A DNA stretch of 64,000 nucleotides. It comes from an uncultured Acidobacteriota bacterium (lineage in GTDB: Bacteria; Acidobacteriota; Terriglobia; Bryobacterales; Bryobacteraceae). Where the stretch lies: the NCBI GenBank assembly GCA_902826605.1, contig CADEFM010000006.1, positions 205,860 through 269,859 of the forward strand, read 5' to 3'. The translations under genes and the position numbers were made by a program. The notes beneath the pieces are model-generated. The model saw only the letters and a program-made list of their open reading frames with translations. It had not been told where the DNA came from and made no database searches. Of the stretch, positions 55,026-62,333 are shown one piece after another (within the stretch, counting starts at the first letter, position 1; each line of letters begins with the position of its first letter).

Positions 55026-56504
55026 ATGTTGCAAGTCTTTCTTCAGGGGAAATTACTCGGCATCGACGAATTTCTGCAAGCGCCCGCAGGGGCCGAGCGG
55101 GACCGCGTCTTCACCGGACGCTCCCATTGGGTCAGTTTGCTGAGCGAAATTCTCCCGCGTGCTTTGCTTGCTGAACTGGGCCTCGCGAAAATCCTGCTTG
55201 GGTCCAGCGGAGGCGGCCAGTTCATGGTGGTCCTTCCGGAGGAATTTGTTCCGGCCGGGGATACATTCTTGAAGCAGGCGGCCGGCCAGATCGCGGCGCT
55301 CAGTGAAGGACGGCTGCGCCTCATATGGGCATCCACTGAGAATCTAGGCGACTGGAGCGACGTCCGCAAGCGTCTCAATGAAGCGCTGGAACGTTTTCGC
55401 GGCGCGCCGGCCAGCGCGGGCTTTTTTGCGACAAGGCATGTTTACACCGGCGCGGAGGAATACTTCGCGGGCCTGGGTCTGCAACTTCGCGACGCCTCCT
55501 CCGTGGGCTGGTCCCCCGACGCCCCCGGCCGCATCGTCGCCGGTGAAAGCAAACATACCTGGAGCTTGGGCACATCCGCCGAAGCCTTGCCCTTCGCGAG
55601 ACACGCCGCGTTAAGCACGGACGGAGCGGAAATCGCTTCCACCGAAGAATTGGCCGAGCGCTCCGCGGGTTTGACCACATGGGGCGTACTGCGCGGCGAC
55701 GTCGACAACTTCGGTATTCGCTTGCGGCGCGCGCAGAGTATTGAGGAACACATCCAGCTCTCCGTGATGTACAAACAGTTTTTTGCCGGTGAGTTGGAAG
55801 TGCTGTGCTCCATGCCCGATTTTTGGCAGCGCGTCACCGTGATCTACTCCGGCGGCGACGACTTCGCGGTCTATGGTTCCTGGGACGCGCTAATCGCACT
55901 GGCGCGCGAAATGGAGCGTTTGTTCCGCCGTTTCGCCTCAGCTAATCTCGCGGACTTCGCGGGCGCGGAAGGCAAGACTCTCAGCATGGCCTTGGCCCTC
56001 GCGCCGGCTGAAGATGCGTCGCTGGGTTCTGTCTTTGAAGAGGCCGGCGGCCGTTTGGAAGCCGCGAAATCGGCCGACAAGGATTGCATCTGGGTGCTCG
56101 GCCGCACGCTTGAATGGAAGCAGTTCGCCGACGCCTTCGGCTTGAAAGACCTGCTGATGAAAATGGTGGGCGAATTTGGGGTCTCCTCGCAATACTTAAA
56201 GGACCTGTGCGGCATCTACCGCGAAACGCAGTCGCGCATGTCGAAGCGGCAGGCGCGCAAAGCCGGTGGTGAACGTCCGTGGCGCTATCACCGGCGCATC
56301 CGCAGAATTCTGGCGGCGTCGACGCCCGCCACAGGCAAGGCAGCGGGTCCGCTGCGCGGAGAATTTCAGAAAGCCCAAACCGCGTTGATCGCGGATTTAA
56401 TCGGACGCAGCGCCGTTACAGTGAAGTTGCGTCCCGCGGGCCGCGTGGCGCTAGAATGGGCGAGACTGTCCGCTGAGGCGTCCGCGCACTCCGCTTCGCT
56501 CTAA
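55026..56504 (+). CDS. cas10: Type III-A CRISPR Cas10/Csm1, compact form without HD domain
   Basis: A 492-residue protein that begins directly with the first Palm domain: VFLQGKLLGIDEFLQ, TGRSHWVSLLSEILPRALL and KILLGSSGGGQFMVVLPEE are the usual 'GI..F', 'GRS…L.E' and 'SGGG.F' elements. The second Palm has LRGDVDNFGIRLR (222-234) and IYSGGDDFAVYG with GGDD at 276-279, the site that makes cyclic oligoadenylate in active Cas10. The N-terminal HD nuclease domain of full Csm1 (about 750-800 residues) is absent, and no CxxC zinc site is seen. ssDNA cutting is therefore not expected. It heads the csm operon. Confidence 0.88.
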   Translation: MLQVFLQGKLLGIDEFLQAPAGAERDRVFTGRSHWVSLLSEILPRALLAELGLAKILLGSSGGGQFMVVLPEEFVPAGDTFLKQAAGQIAALSEGRLRLIWASTENLGDWSDVRKRLNEALERFRGAPASAGFFATRHVYTGAEEYFAGLGLQLRDASSVGWSPDAPGRIVAGESKHTWSLGTSAEALPFARHAALSTDGAEIASTEELAERSAGLTTWGVLRGDVDNFGIRLRRAQSIEEHIQLSVMYKQFFAGELEVLCSMPDFWQRVTVIYSGGDDFAVYGSWDALIALAREMERLFRRFASANLADFAGAEGKTLSMALALAPAEDASLGSVFEEAGGRLEAAKSADKDCIWVLGRTLEWKQFADAFGLKDLLMKMVGEFGVSSQYLKDLCGIYRETQSRMSKRQARKAGGERPWRYHRRIRRILAASTPATGKAAGPLRGEFQKAQTALIADLIGRSAVTVKLRPAGRVALEWARLSAEASAHSASL

Positions 56505-56521
56505 CGAACAAGGAAGAAATC

Positions 56522-57226
56522 ATGGACGACGTTCAAGATCCGCAACTCGATGTGATGCCCGCCGAGCCAACCGCCCCCGCAACGCCGGAGGAACGAACCC
56601 CTGCGGAGCAAGTCCCCGCCGAGGCCGCGCAGGCGGCGCCCGAAACCGAAACACCGCAACCTGCAAAGCAAGAAGCGCCGAAGCAAGAACCTCGTGGCCA
56701 GGGCCAGCGCCCGCCGGGGCAGGGAAGGCGTGAAGACAGGGGACCGCGTCCGGATCGGGGACCGGAAAATCGCGGGCAAGGCCGTCCTGAAGGCAGGCCG
56801 CCGGCCGGTCCTCGCGGGGATCGGGGCCCGGATCGCGGCGACCGGCGTGAAGGGCGTCCCGGAGGTATCCGGCCGGAGTTCTTCTCTCCGGAAATCGAAA
56901 TCGAAAAGTTGATTAGCGATAGCCTGTATCTCGATAACCAAGCTCACGCAGTAGTCGCGCGCATGCGCGATATGGATTCCGGCACCAAGAGCCAGTTACG
57001 GCGCTTATACAATGCCGTCCGGCGAGCCGTCCGCGCGCCGGAAGCGGACCGCCAGCATCAGTTCGTGATGCTGCGCGCGCGCTTGGCCTACACCATCGCA
57101 CGGCATTCCTTGCGCAGTCTGGATGCGCTGGAACGCCTGCTGCTCCAAGTCACCAGAAGAAACGACGCGAAAGGCTACGAACGGTTCAAAGACCTGTTCG
57201 AAGCGATCGTCGCGTACAACGAATAG
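56522..57226 (+). CDS. csm2: Type III-A Csm2 small subunit with long disordered N-terminal extension
   Basis: A 234-residue protein. The C-terminal half is Csm2-like: GTKSQLRRLYNAVRRAV, QFVMLRARLAYTIARHS and YERFKDLFEAIVAYNE match the 'S..R…', 'L…LAYA..R' and 'F..FFE.IVAY' family pattern. Residues 1-115 are an added tail: first Ala/Pro/Glu-rich, then Arg/Gly/Pro/Asp repeats (GPRPDRGPENRGQGRPEG). Ordinary Csm2 is about 120-140 residues. Csm2 forms the inner filament along the guide RNA. It lies 17 bases behind cas10. Confidence 0.82.
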   Translation: MDDVQDPQLDVMPAEPTAPATPEERTPAEQVPAEAAQAAPETETPQPAKQEAPKQEPRGQGQRPPGQGRREDRGPRPDRGPENRGQGRPEGRPPAGPRGDRGPDRGDRREGRPGGIRPEFFSPEIEIEKLISDSLYLDNQAHAVVARMRDMDSGTKSQLRRLYNAVRRAVRAPEADRQHQFVMLRARLAYTIARHSLRSLDALERLLLQVTRRNDAKGYERFKDLFEAIVAYNE

Positions 57227-57241
57227 GATTCACGGAAAATT

Positions 57242-58078
57242 ATGAGCACACACACAGCTCAAACCCAATTGCAGTTGCTCGGGAAACTGATTCTCTCGGC
57301 CGACTTGCATTGTGAAACGGGCCTGCACATTGGGGCGGGCAAGGGCTCGCTCGAAATTGGCGGAGCGGACAATCCAGTGGTCAAGGATGCGTTCGGTTTG
57401 CCCTATATTCCTGGAAGTTCGCTGCGCGGCCGCGTGCGTTCACTGCTCGAAAACGCTCTTGGCCTCACCTCGCCAGCCGAACTCATCTATTTATCGAAGC
57501 GGCGCGGTCAGGAAGTGCGTATTCATCAAAGCGACCGGCCCGACGATGAAATCGGCCTGCTGTTCGGGCGCAGTCCCGGACGCATGGAGCGCGTGGAAGG
57601 GCAAGCTCTGGAATCGAGCGCCGCCACGCCCGCGCGGCTCACCATCTACGATGCGCCGCTCGATCCGGACAGTATCACCGCGCAGATGCGCGAGAACCTC
57701 GACGACGAAATCACCGAGGTCAAAAGTGAAAACGCCATCGACCGTATCACCGCACAAGCCAACCCGCGAACGCTGGAACGTGTTCCCGCGGGCGCGCGTT
57801 TCAAGGTTCGCATGGTGCTCGATATTTTATGTGAGGAAGACAAGGCTCTGGCGGCGCGCCTGCTGGAAGGCTTGCGGTTGCTGGAAGACGATGCCCTGGG
57901 CGGCGGCGGATCGCGTGGCAGCGGACGCGTACGCTTCGCCAGCGTGAAACTCACATGGCGCAATCGCGCGTTCTATTCGACCGGGGACAGTGAAGAAGAA
58001 TTAGCCTCGGGCGCGGATTTGGGCGCGGCGCAGGCCGCCGCAAACGATAGCGGCTTTGCCGAAAAATTGGGGAGCTAA
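57242..58078 (+). CDS. csm3: Type III-A Csm3 RAMP backbone protein, target RNase
   Basis: A 278-residue RAMP protein. LHCETGLHIGAGKGSLEI is followed by GGADNPVVKDAFGLPYIPGS and SLRGRVRSLLE. The Asp in ADNPV (D43) lines up with the catalytic Asp of Csm3 (D33 in the Streptococcus protein), so target RNA cutting should be intact. The Gly-rich loop GGGGSRGSGRVRF lies near the end. Several Csm3 copies coat the guide and cut RNA every six bases. Csm2 precedes it by 15 bases. Confidence 0.9.
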   Translation: MSTHTAQTQLQLLGKLILSADLHCETGLHIGAGKGSLEIGGADNPVVKDAFGLPYIPGSSLRGRVRSLLENALGLTSPAELIYLSKRRGQEVRIHQSDRPDDEIGLLFGRSPGRMERVEGQALESSAATPARLTIYDAPLDPDSITAQMRENLDDEITEVKSENAIDRITAQANPRTLERVPAGARFKVRMVLDILCEEDKALAARLLEGLRLLEDDALGGGGSRGSGRVRFASVKLTWRNRAFYSTGDSEEELASGADLGAAQAAANDSGFAEKLGS

Positions 58079-58088
58079 CTCGTTCGGA

Positions 58089-59114
58089 ATGCCTGTCGCT
58101 TCTCCCACTCCCTCGATGCTCGTGCGTCTGCGTCCCGCCGGCCCATGGCGCATCGGCCCGGACTCCGGTGACCGTGATCGTGTGGATCGCGTGTATCACA
58201 GCGATTCACTGTACGCTGCCGTCACCGGTGCGACGATGCGTTTGGGCGTGATGGAAGAATGGCTGGATGCAACAGCGCGCGCCGTGGAGCCGGCGGTGCG
58301 GTTCAGTTCGTGCTTCCCGTTTTTGGGCGACACCCTGTTTATAACGCCGCCTTCGCACGTATGGCCCCCGCCGCCCTCGTCAAGAGTGCGCTGGAAAGGC
58401 GCGAAGTTCGTGCCGCTAAAAGTGGTGGAAACCCTGCTCTCCGGAGAGACGTTGAAGGACGAATCCTGGATGGTCGACGCCGCCAGCGAATGCCTGTTGC
58501 CATCGGCGTCGCCCCCCAACACTGCAATCTTCCGAGTGGCGGTGCGCTCCAATGCTGCCATTGATCGTGGTGGGGAGGGTGCTCTGCCGCACTCTACAGC
58601 ATGTGTTGAATTCGCACCCGGCGCGGGACTGTGGTTCGCAGTGGCGTTTGCGAATGACGACGCGCGCGAACGCTGGGGCGGCCTCGTTCAGGGCGCTTTG
58701 CGCCTGCTGGCGGATTCCGGCTTCGGCGGGGGCCGTTCCCGTGGTTGGGGACGCTCGGAAGTGCCGGAGTTCACGGAAGCGCCATTATCGGCGTTGTTGC
58801 TGAAACCTAGCGAAGTCCAGGCGGAATCCGGTTACTGGCTGCTGTCCTTGTTTCATCCCGCTGAGAGCGACGCGGTCGACTGGCAGCGCGGGCACTACGC
58901 CATCACCTCGCGCGGCGGGCGTATCGAAAGCAACGCGGGCTGGGGCGCCGAAAAATCCGCCGCCAAGATGGTGACGGAAGGTTCGGTGTTGGTAGCAGCG
59001 TCTGAGCTGCGAGGCTCCGCGCCGGACGTGGCGCCCGCGGGCTTCGAGCATCCGGTGTACCGTGCGGGTTTCGCGTTGGCACTGCCGGTTCCGTTGAAAC
59101 CGGTGGCCTTATGA
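58089..59114 (+). CDS. csm4: Type III-A Csm4 RAMP protein (5' handle binding)
   Basis: A 341-residue protein with the Csm4 pattern: VYHSDSLYAAVTGATMRLG, RFSSCFPFLGDTLFITPPS and the Gly-rich loop DSGFGGGRSRGWGRSEV. Csm4 caps the complex, holds the crRNA 5' repeat tag and contacts Cas10. ATG 58089 was preferred to an upstream in-frame ATG that lies inside csm3. Its TGA overlaps the csm5 ATG (ATGA). Confidence 0.85.
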   Translation: MPVASPTPSMLVRLRPAGPWRIGPDSGDRDRVDRVYHSDSLYAAVTGATMRLGVMEEWLDATARAVEPAVRFSSCFPFLGDTLFITPPSHVWPPPPSSRVRWKGAKFVPLKVVETLLSGETLKDESWMVDAASECLLPSASPPNTAIFRVAVRSNAAIDRGGEGALPHSTACVEFAPGAGLWFAVAFANDDARERWGGLVQGALRLLADSGFGGGRSRGWGRSEVPEFTEAPLSALLLKPSEVQAESGYWLLSLFHPAESDAVDWQRGHYAITSRGGRIESNAGWGAEKSAAKMVTEGSVLVAASELRGSAPDVAPAGFEHPVYRAGFALALPVPLKPVAL

Positions 59115-60337
59115 AGTACCGCGTGACATGTCTGACGCCGACGCTGGTGGGCGATGGCCAGCGGCTCTCGCCGATTGACTACATGGTTTGGCGCGATCAC
59201 ATCAACGTGCTGGATCAGCGGCGAATTTTCAGGATACTCGCCAAAGGGCCGAAGCTCGACGGATATCTGGCGCAATTAAAGAAGGCCGAGAAACTGGACT
59301 TCGCATCGTGGGGCGGCTTCGCGCAAAACTACGCGGGACGGCGGGTGCCTTTTGAGCACTCCAGTTCTGTTCCGCTATGGGAACGCGCCTCCGCCGACGA
59401 TCTGTTCATTCCGACGTTCGCCACCAGCGCGTCCGGACCCTATCTTCCCGGCACGGCGATCAAAGGGGCTCTGCGGACCGGCGCAGTGTTCGACCGCTGG
59501 TCGGAAGCGACCATCCGCGATCTGGCCGAACGGGCCGGAGACGAACGCATTCCGCGCTACGTCGCGTCTAAGGCCGAAGAATCCGTACTAGGCGGAGCGA
59601 ATGCGAATCGCATGAAACGAGTCGCACCTTCCGATTCAGGTGTGGTCGAATATGGCGGCATGAAAGTATATCTGTTGCGCGTGGCCACGCTGATGCCGAA
59701 ACAGACCGCAAAGCCTGCGCCGCGCGGACCCGCGAGAAGCCCGGCGCAGGGATTGCTCGCGGAAAGCCTGATGGCGCATGGCTTCAAACCCAGCGTCGCA
59801 CCCGGCGTAGTGGCGGCGGCCGCCCCCGATGAAAAGTTCGAACTCGGGTGGAAGTCCGCGCGCGGCGCCGTGGAAGCGCGCCGCGTGGAGGAAAGCACGC
59901 CGATGTTTGTGGAGATGGCGGCTCCCGGTACTGCTTTCGAAGGAGTGTGGCGCGAAAAATCCGCGCAAGACCGCTCGAAGCTGTTCCAACCGGCCAACAG
60001 GTACGCGGAAGAAATGATTGCACGCCATAAGCGCTATGCCGCGCGCACCGGACTCACGCGCCTCTCAGCAACCTTGGAGGGCTTGGAAGCGCGCTTGGCC
60101 GCCGTCCGCCAGCAGGGCAACGGCTGCGTGCTCTCCATCGGCTGGGGGGGCGGTCTGCTGGGGAAGGCGGCGTACCTGAACACAGAAGACGAATCCTACC
60201 GGAGGATTCTTCGCCAACTTCCGCTTTACCAGCGAGCCATCCAAACCGGCATGCCCTTTCCAAAAACGCGCCGTGTAGTTTTTGAACAGGGACAACCGGC
60301 GAGCATGCCGGGCTGGGTGTTGCTCGAAGTGGGTTAA
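59111..60337 (+). CDS. csm5: Type III-A Csm5 RAMP protein (3' end of the complex)
   Basis: A 408-residue protein: VTCLTPTLVGDGQRLSPIDY, PYLPGTAIKGALRTGAVFDR, ASKAEESVLGGANANRMKRV with a RVAPSDSGV-type segment, a long Ala/Pro linker near 195-215, and the end FPKTRRVVF…MPGWVLLEVG. These are Csm5 features ('LTP.hIGdG', 'YiPGSsIKGaiRTa', 'R.sDS'). It lies at the 3' end of the crRNA and is needed for crRNA maturation in known systems. Last gene of the csm operon; its stop overlaps the DinB remnant stop on the other strand. Confidence 0.85.
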   Translation: MKYRVTCLTPTLVGDGQRLSPIDYMVWRDHINVLDQRRIFRILAKGPKLDGYLAQLKKAEKLDFASWGGFAQNYAGRRVPFEHSSSVPLWERASADDLFIPTFATSASGPYLPGTAIKGALRTGAVFDRWSEATIRDLAERAGDERIPRYVASKAEESVLGGANANRMKRVAPSDSGVVEYGGMKVYLLRVATLMPKQTAKPAPRGPARSPAQGLLAESLMAHGFKPSVAPGVVAAAAPDEKFELGWKSARGAVEARRVEESTPMFVEMAAPGTAFEGVWREKSAQDRSKLFQPANRYAEEMIARHKRYAARTGLTRLSATLEGLEARLAAVRQQGNGCVLSIGWGGGLLGKAAYLNTEDESYRRILRQLPLYQRAIQTGMPFPKTRRVVFEQGQPASMPGWVLLEVG

Positions 60338-60748
60338 CGCCGCTCGATCGCCGATAAGGTTGCCCGATGCCGCGCATATTTCGTTTGTAGGGCCGCCTCA
60401 TATTCGCTAGGGCAGCCGAAGCCTTCGATCTTCACACCTAGACGGCGTAGTGCATCAATGGCCAACATACGGCGGTAGCCGTTGAAGGTCATCACGTGTG
60501 CGAACATTCCACCGAAGGTGAACGTCTCGGGCGGCTCGCACAGCGCGTCGACGAACGTGTCATTCCACGTGCGCGATTCCGCACGTCGCTCAGAAACTTG
60601 TGGAATCCCAGGCGACCCAGTAAAGCATCCGGAGTGCGGCCTTCGGCCGGCGTCCCCTCAAGGACAGGTATGTCGCCACCAGCAGCGCGGCGGTCCACAC
60701 TTCCTTGGTTTGCACCATGCGGGGCCGAATTGTTGCGGACCACCGAAG
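60334..60748 (-). pseudogene. Frameshifted DinB-family gene (pseudogene)
   Basis: Three minus-strand frames join into one DinB-like protein. From about 60748, LRWSATIRPRMVQTKEVWTA (frame 1); from about 60680, GGDIPVLEGTPAEGRTPDA and FHKFLSDVRNR (frame 2); from 60579, SRTWNDTFVDALCEPPETFT, FGGMFAHVMTFNGYRRMLAI and DALRRLGVKIEGFGCPSEYE to TAA 60334 (frame 3). 'VDALCEPPETFTFGGM.AHV.TF..YRR' is typical of a DinB/YfiT-type family (thiol- or metal-dependent enzymes). With two frameshifts and no N-terminal part it cannot work. Confidence 0.6.
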
Positions 60749-60762
60749 GCAGTCGTCGTGTA

Positions 60763-61056
60763 TTATTCCCGGGGTTGACAAAGGCGTTTCTGTCGGAAGT
60801 ACGCAAACAGACCGACGAGGGTGCCCCAGGCGATAATCAGTGGAATCCAGTATTGCGGGGGCCATTGCAGTGGCATGATAACCAATAGTCCACACAGAAC
60901 GCCAAAAAAAAATACCCCGCCATAAAGAAGGAGAGCCCGTTGGAAGGAGTCGAGAGGTCCCCACATGTTCAGTTGACGGAAATATAGCCAACCCATTAAT
61001 GTGATGACCAGCGTGCCGATGGGGGGAATAAATATATCAGTCCAATGGGCGAGCAT
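60763..61056 (-). CDS. Small three-helix membrane protein
   Basis: A 97-residue protein with hydrophobic segments PPIGTLVITLMGWLYF, ALLLYGGVFFFGVLCGLLVI and WIPLIIAWGTLVGLFAYF, ending in a basic tail RQKRLCQPRE. Base use is more AT-rich than the neighbours. It sits beside the DinB remnant near the csm operon on the opposite strand. Function not recognised; it may be a gene or chance. Confidence 0.5.
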   Translation of the reverse strand: MLAHWTDIFIPPIGTLVITLMGWLYFRQLNMWGPLDSFQRALLLYGGVFFFGVLCGLLVIMPLQWPPQYWIPLIIAWGTLVGLFAYFRQKRLCQPRE

Positions 61057-61123
61057 AAGCTAGCGGCAGGCAATTACACCACCTATAAATGTGGCAACGT
61101 CCAGTCCCAGACTTCGCGCGCTG

Positions 61124-61816
61124 TTAAGCGATCTTAATAGTGAGGTCGCTCAGGCCGTCGATGGACCCAACCATGGTGTCGCCAGAAACCACGGGGCCCA
61201 CGCCTTCCGGCGTTCCCGTATAGATCAAGTCCCCTGGTTCCAGGGTCACTTGCAGCGAAAGATGCTGCACGATCTCGGCCACGTTCCACATCATTTGATT
61301 GATATCCGAATGCTGGCGAACTTCTCCGTTCACCCTGATCTGAATTGCGCCTTTGGTAATATGACCCACTTGTGAAGCCGGATGAATGGTTCCGCATGGG
61401 GCGGAATGATCGAAGGACTTGCCGATTTCCCAGGGGCGTCCCGCTTTCGCCGCGGCCTGCTGCAGGTCACGCCGCGTCATGTCGAAACCCACCGCGTAAC
61501 CGTACACATGGCCGAGTGCGCTCTCCACAGGGATGTTCGCGCCGCTCTTGCCGATGGCCGCCACCAGTTCCACCTCATGATGATAATTTTGGGTTAACGG
61601 AGGGTAGGGAATGGCTGCGCCATCCTGTACGATCATGTCTGGCGCCTTTGTAAAAAAGAGCGGTGGAGCTTTCTCGTCGTTGCCGAATTCGCGGATGTGC
61701 GCCAGATAGTTGCGGCCAACACAGTAGATGCGGCGCACCGGGAATCGAAGATCTCCGCCCGCGACGGGAAGGGTGGGCAGAGGCGGAACGGACACGGCAA
61801 ATTGTTGGTGAGACAT
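61124..61816 (-). CDS. Fumarylacetoacetate hydrolase (FAH) family protein
   Basis: A 230-residue cytoplasmic enzyme with IYCVGRNYLAHIREFGN, FTKAPDMIVQDGAAIPYP, QNYHHEVELVAAIGKSG (metal-binding His/Glu), VYGYAVGFDMTRRDLQ and EPGDLIYTGTPEGVGPV. Family members hydrolyse fumarylpyruvate or related 2,4-diketo acids, or decarboxylate oxaloacetate; the substrate here is not certain. ATG 61816 was chosen at the family N-terminus behind AAAAG; a further ATG at 61828 would add four residues. Confidence 0.87.
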   Translation of the reverse strand: MSHQQFAVSVPPLPTLPVAGGDLRFPVRRIYCVGRNYLAHIREFGNDEKAPPLFFTKAPDMIVQDGAAIPYPPLTQNYHHEVELVAAIGKSGANIPVESALGHVYGYAVGFDMTRRDLQQAAAKAGRPWEIGKSFDHSAPCGTIHPASQVGHITKGAIQIRVNGEVRQHSDINQMMWNVAEIVQHLSLQVTLEPGDLIYTGTPEGVGPVVSGDTMVGSIDGLSDLTIKIA

Positions 61817-61956
61817 CTTTTCGATCATCGCCCAATGCCCGCAGGTTGCGCAAACGGCATATGCCATTGTGCCGAAGTACCATGACAATTTGCGCTTCCC
61901 TGCTAGCCCAGTCCGCGATTGACCTTGGGGGGAAGTCGCTCTAAACTCATATCACT

Positions 61957-62259
61957 GTGCTCGAACAACGAAGAAATCAAAGATTTGATCTGCGGCTGCC
62001 GCTCCAGCTCGCGGGATCCAAAGCCCCGTCGAAGGCTCAAGGCGAGACTCGGAACGTCAGTTCCTGCGGTGTGTTGTTCGCGTCACCATCACCGATGGAA
62101 GTGGGCGAGGTGATCGAGTACGTCATCACGTTTCCCAAGACGGGGGGTGCACGCACGGAAGTACGCCTGCACTGCGTGGGCAGGGTGATTCGCTCCACTG
62201 AAGCCGAAGCATACGCGGCCACGCTGGATCGCTACGAATTTGTTCGCGGCAAATCCTGA
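61957..62259 (+). CDS. PilZ-domain protein
   Basis: A 100-residue single-domain protein starting at GTG 61957. It has the c-di-GMP binding start RRNQRFDLRLPLQL (RxxxR) and the 'TRNVSSCGVLFASP' segment in place of the usual [DN]xSxxG, followed by a six-stranded barrel ending IRSTEAEAYAATLDRYEF. It may sense c-di-GMP or act as a degenerate partner. Confidence 0.8.
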   Translation: MLEQRRNQRFDLRLPLQLAGSKAPSKAQGETRNVSSCGVLFASPSPMEVGEVIEYVITFPKTGGARTEVRLHCVGRVIRSTEAEAYAATLDRYEFVRGKS

Positions 62260-62333
62260 ACGGCGGGATCTTCCCTCACTCTTCTTGTGATTCGCCCTGT
62301 TCGCTGCTAATCTAAGCGAAGAAAGGGCGAAAG

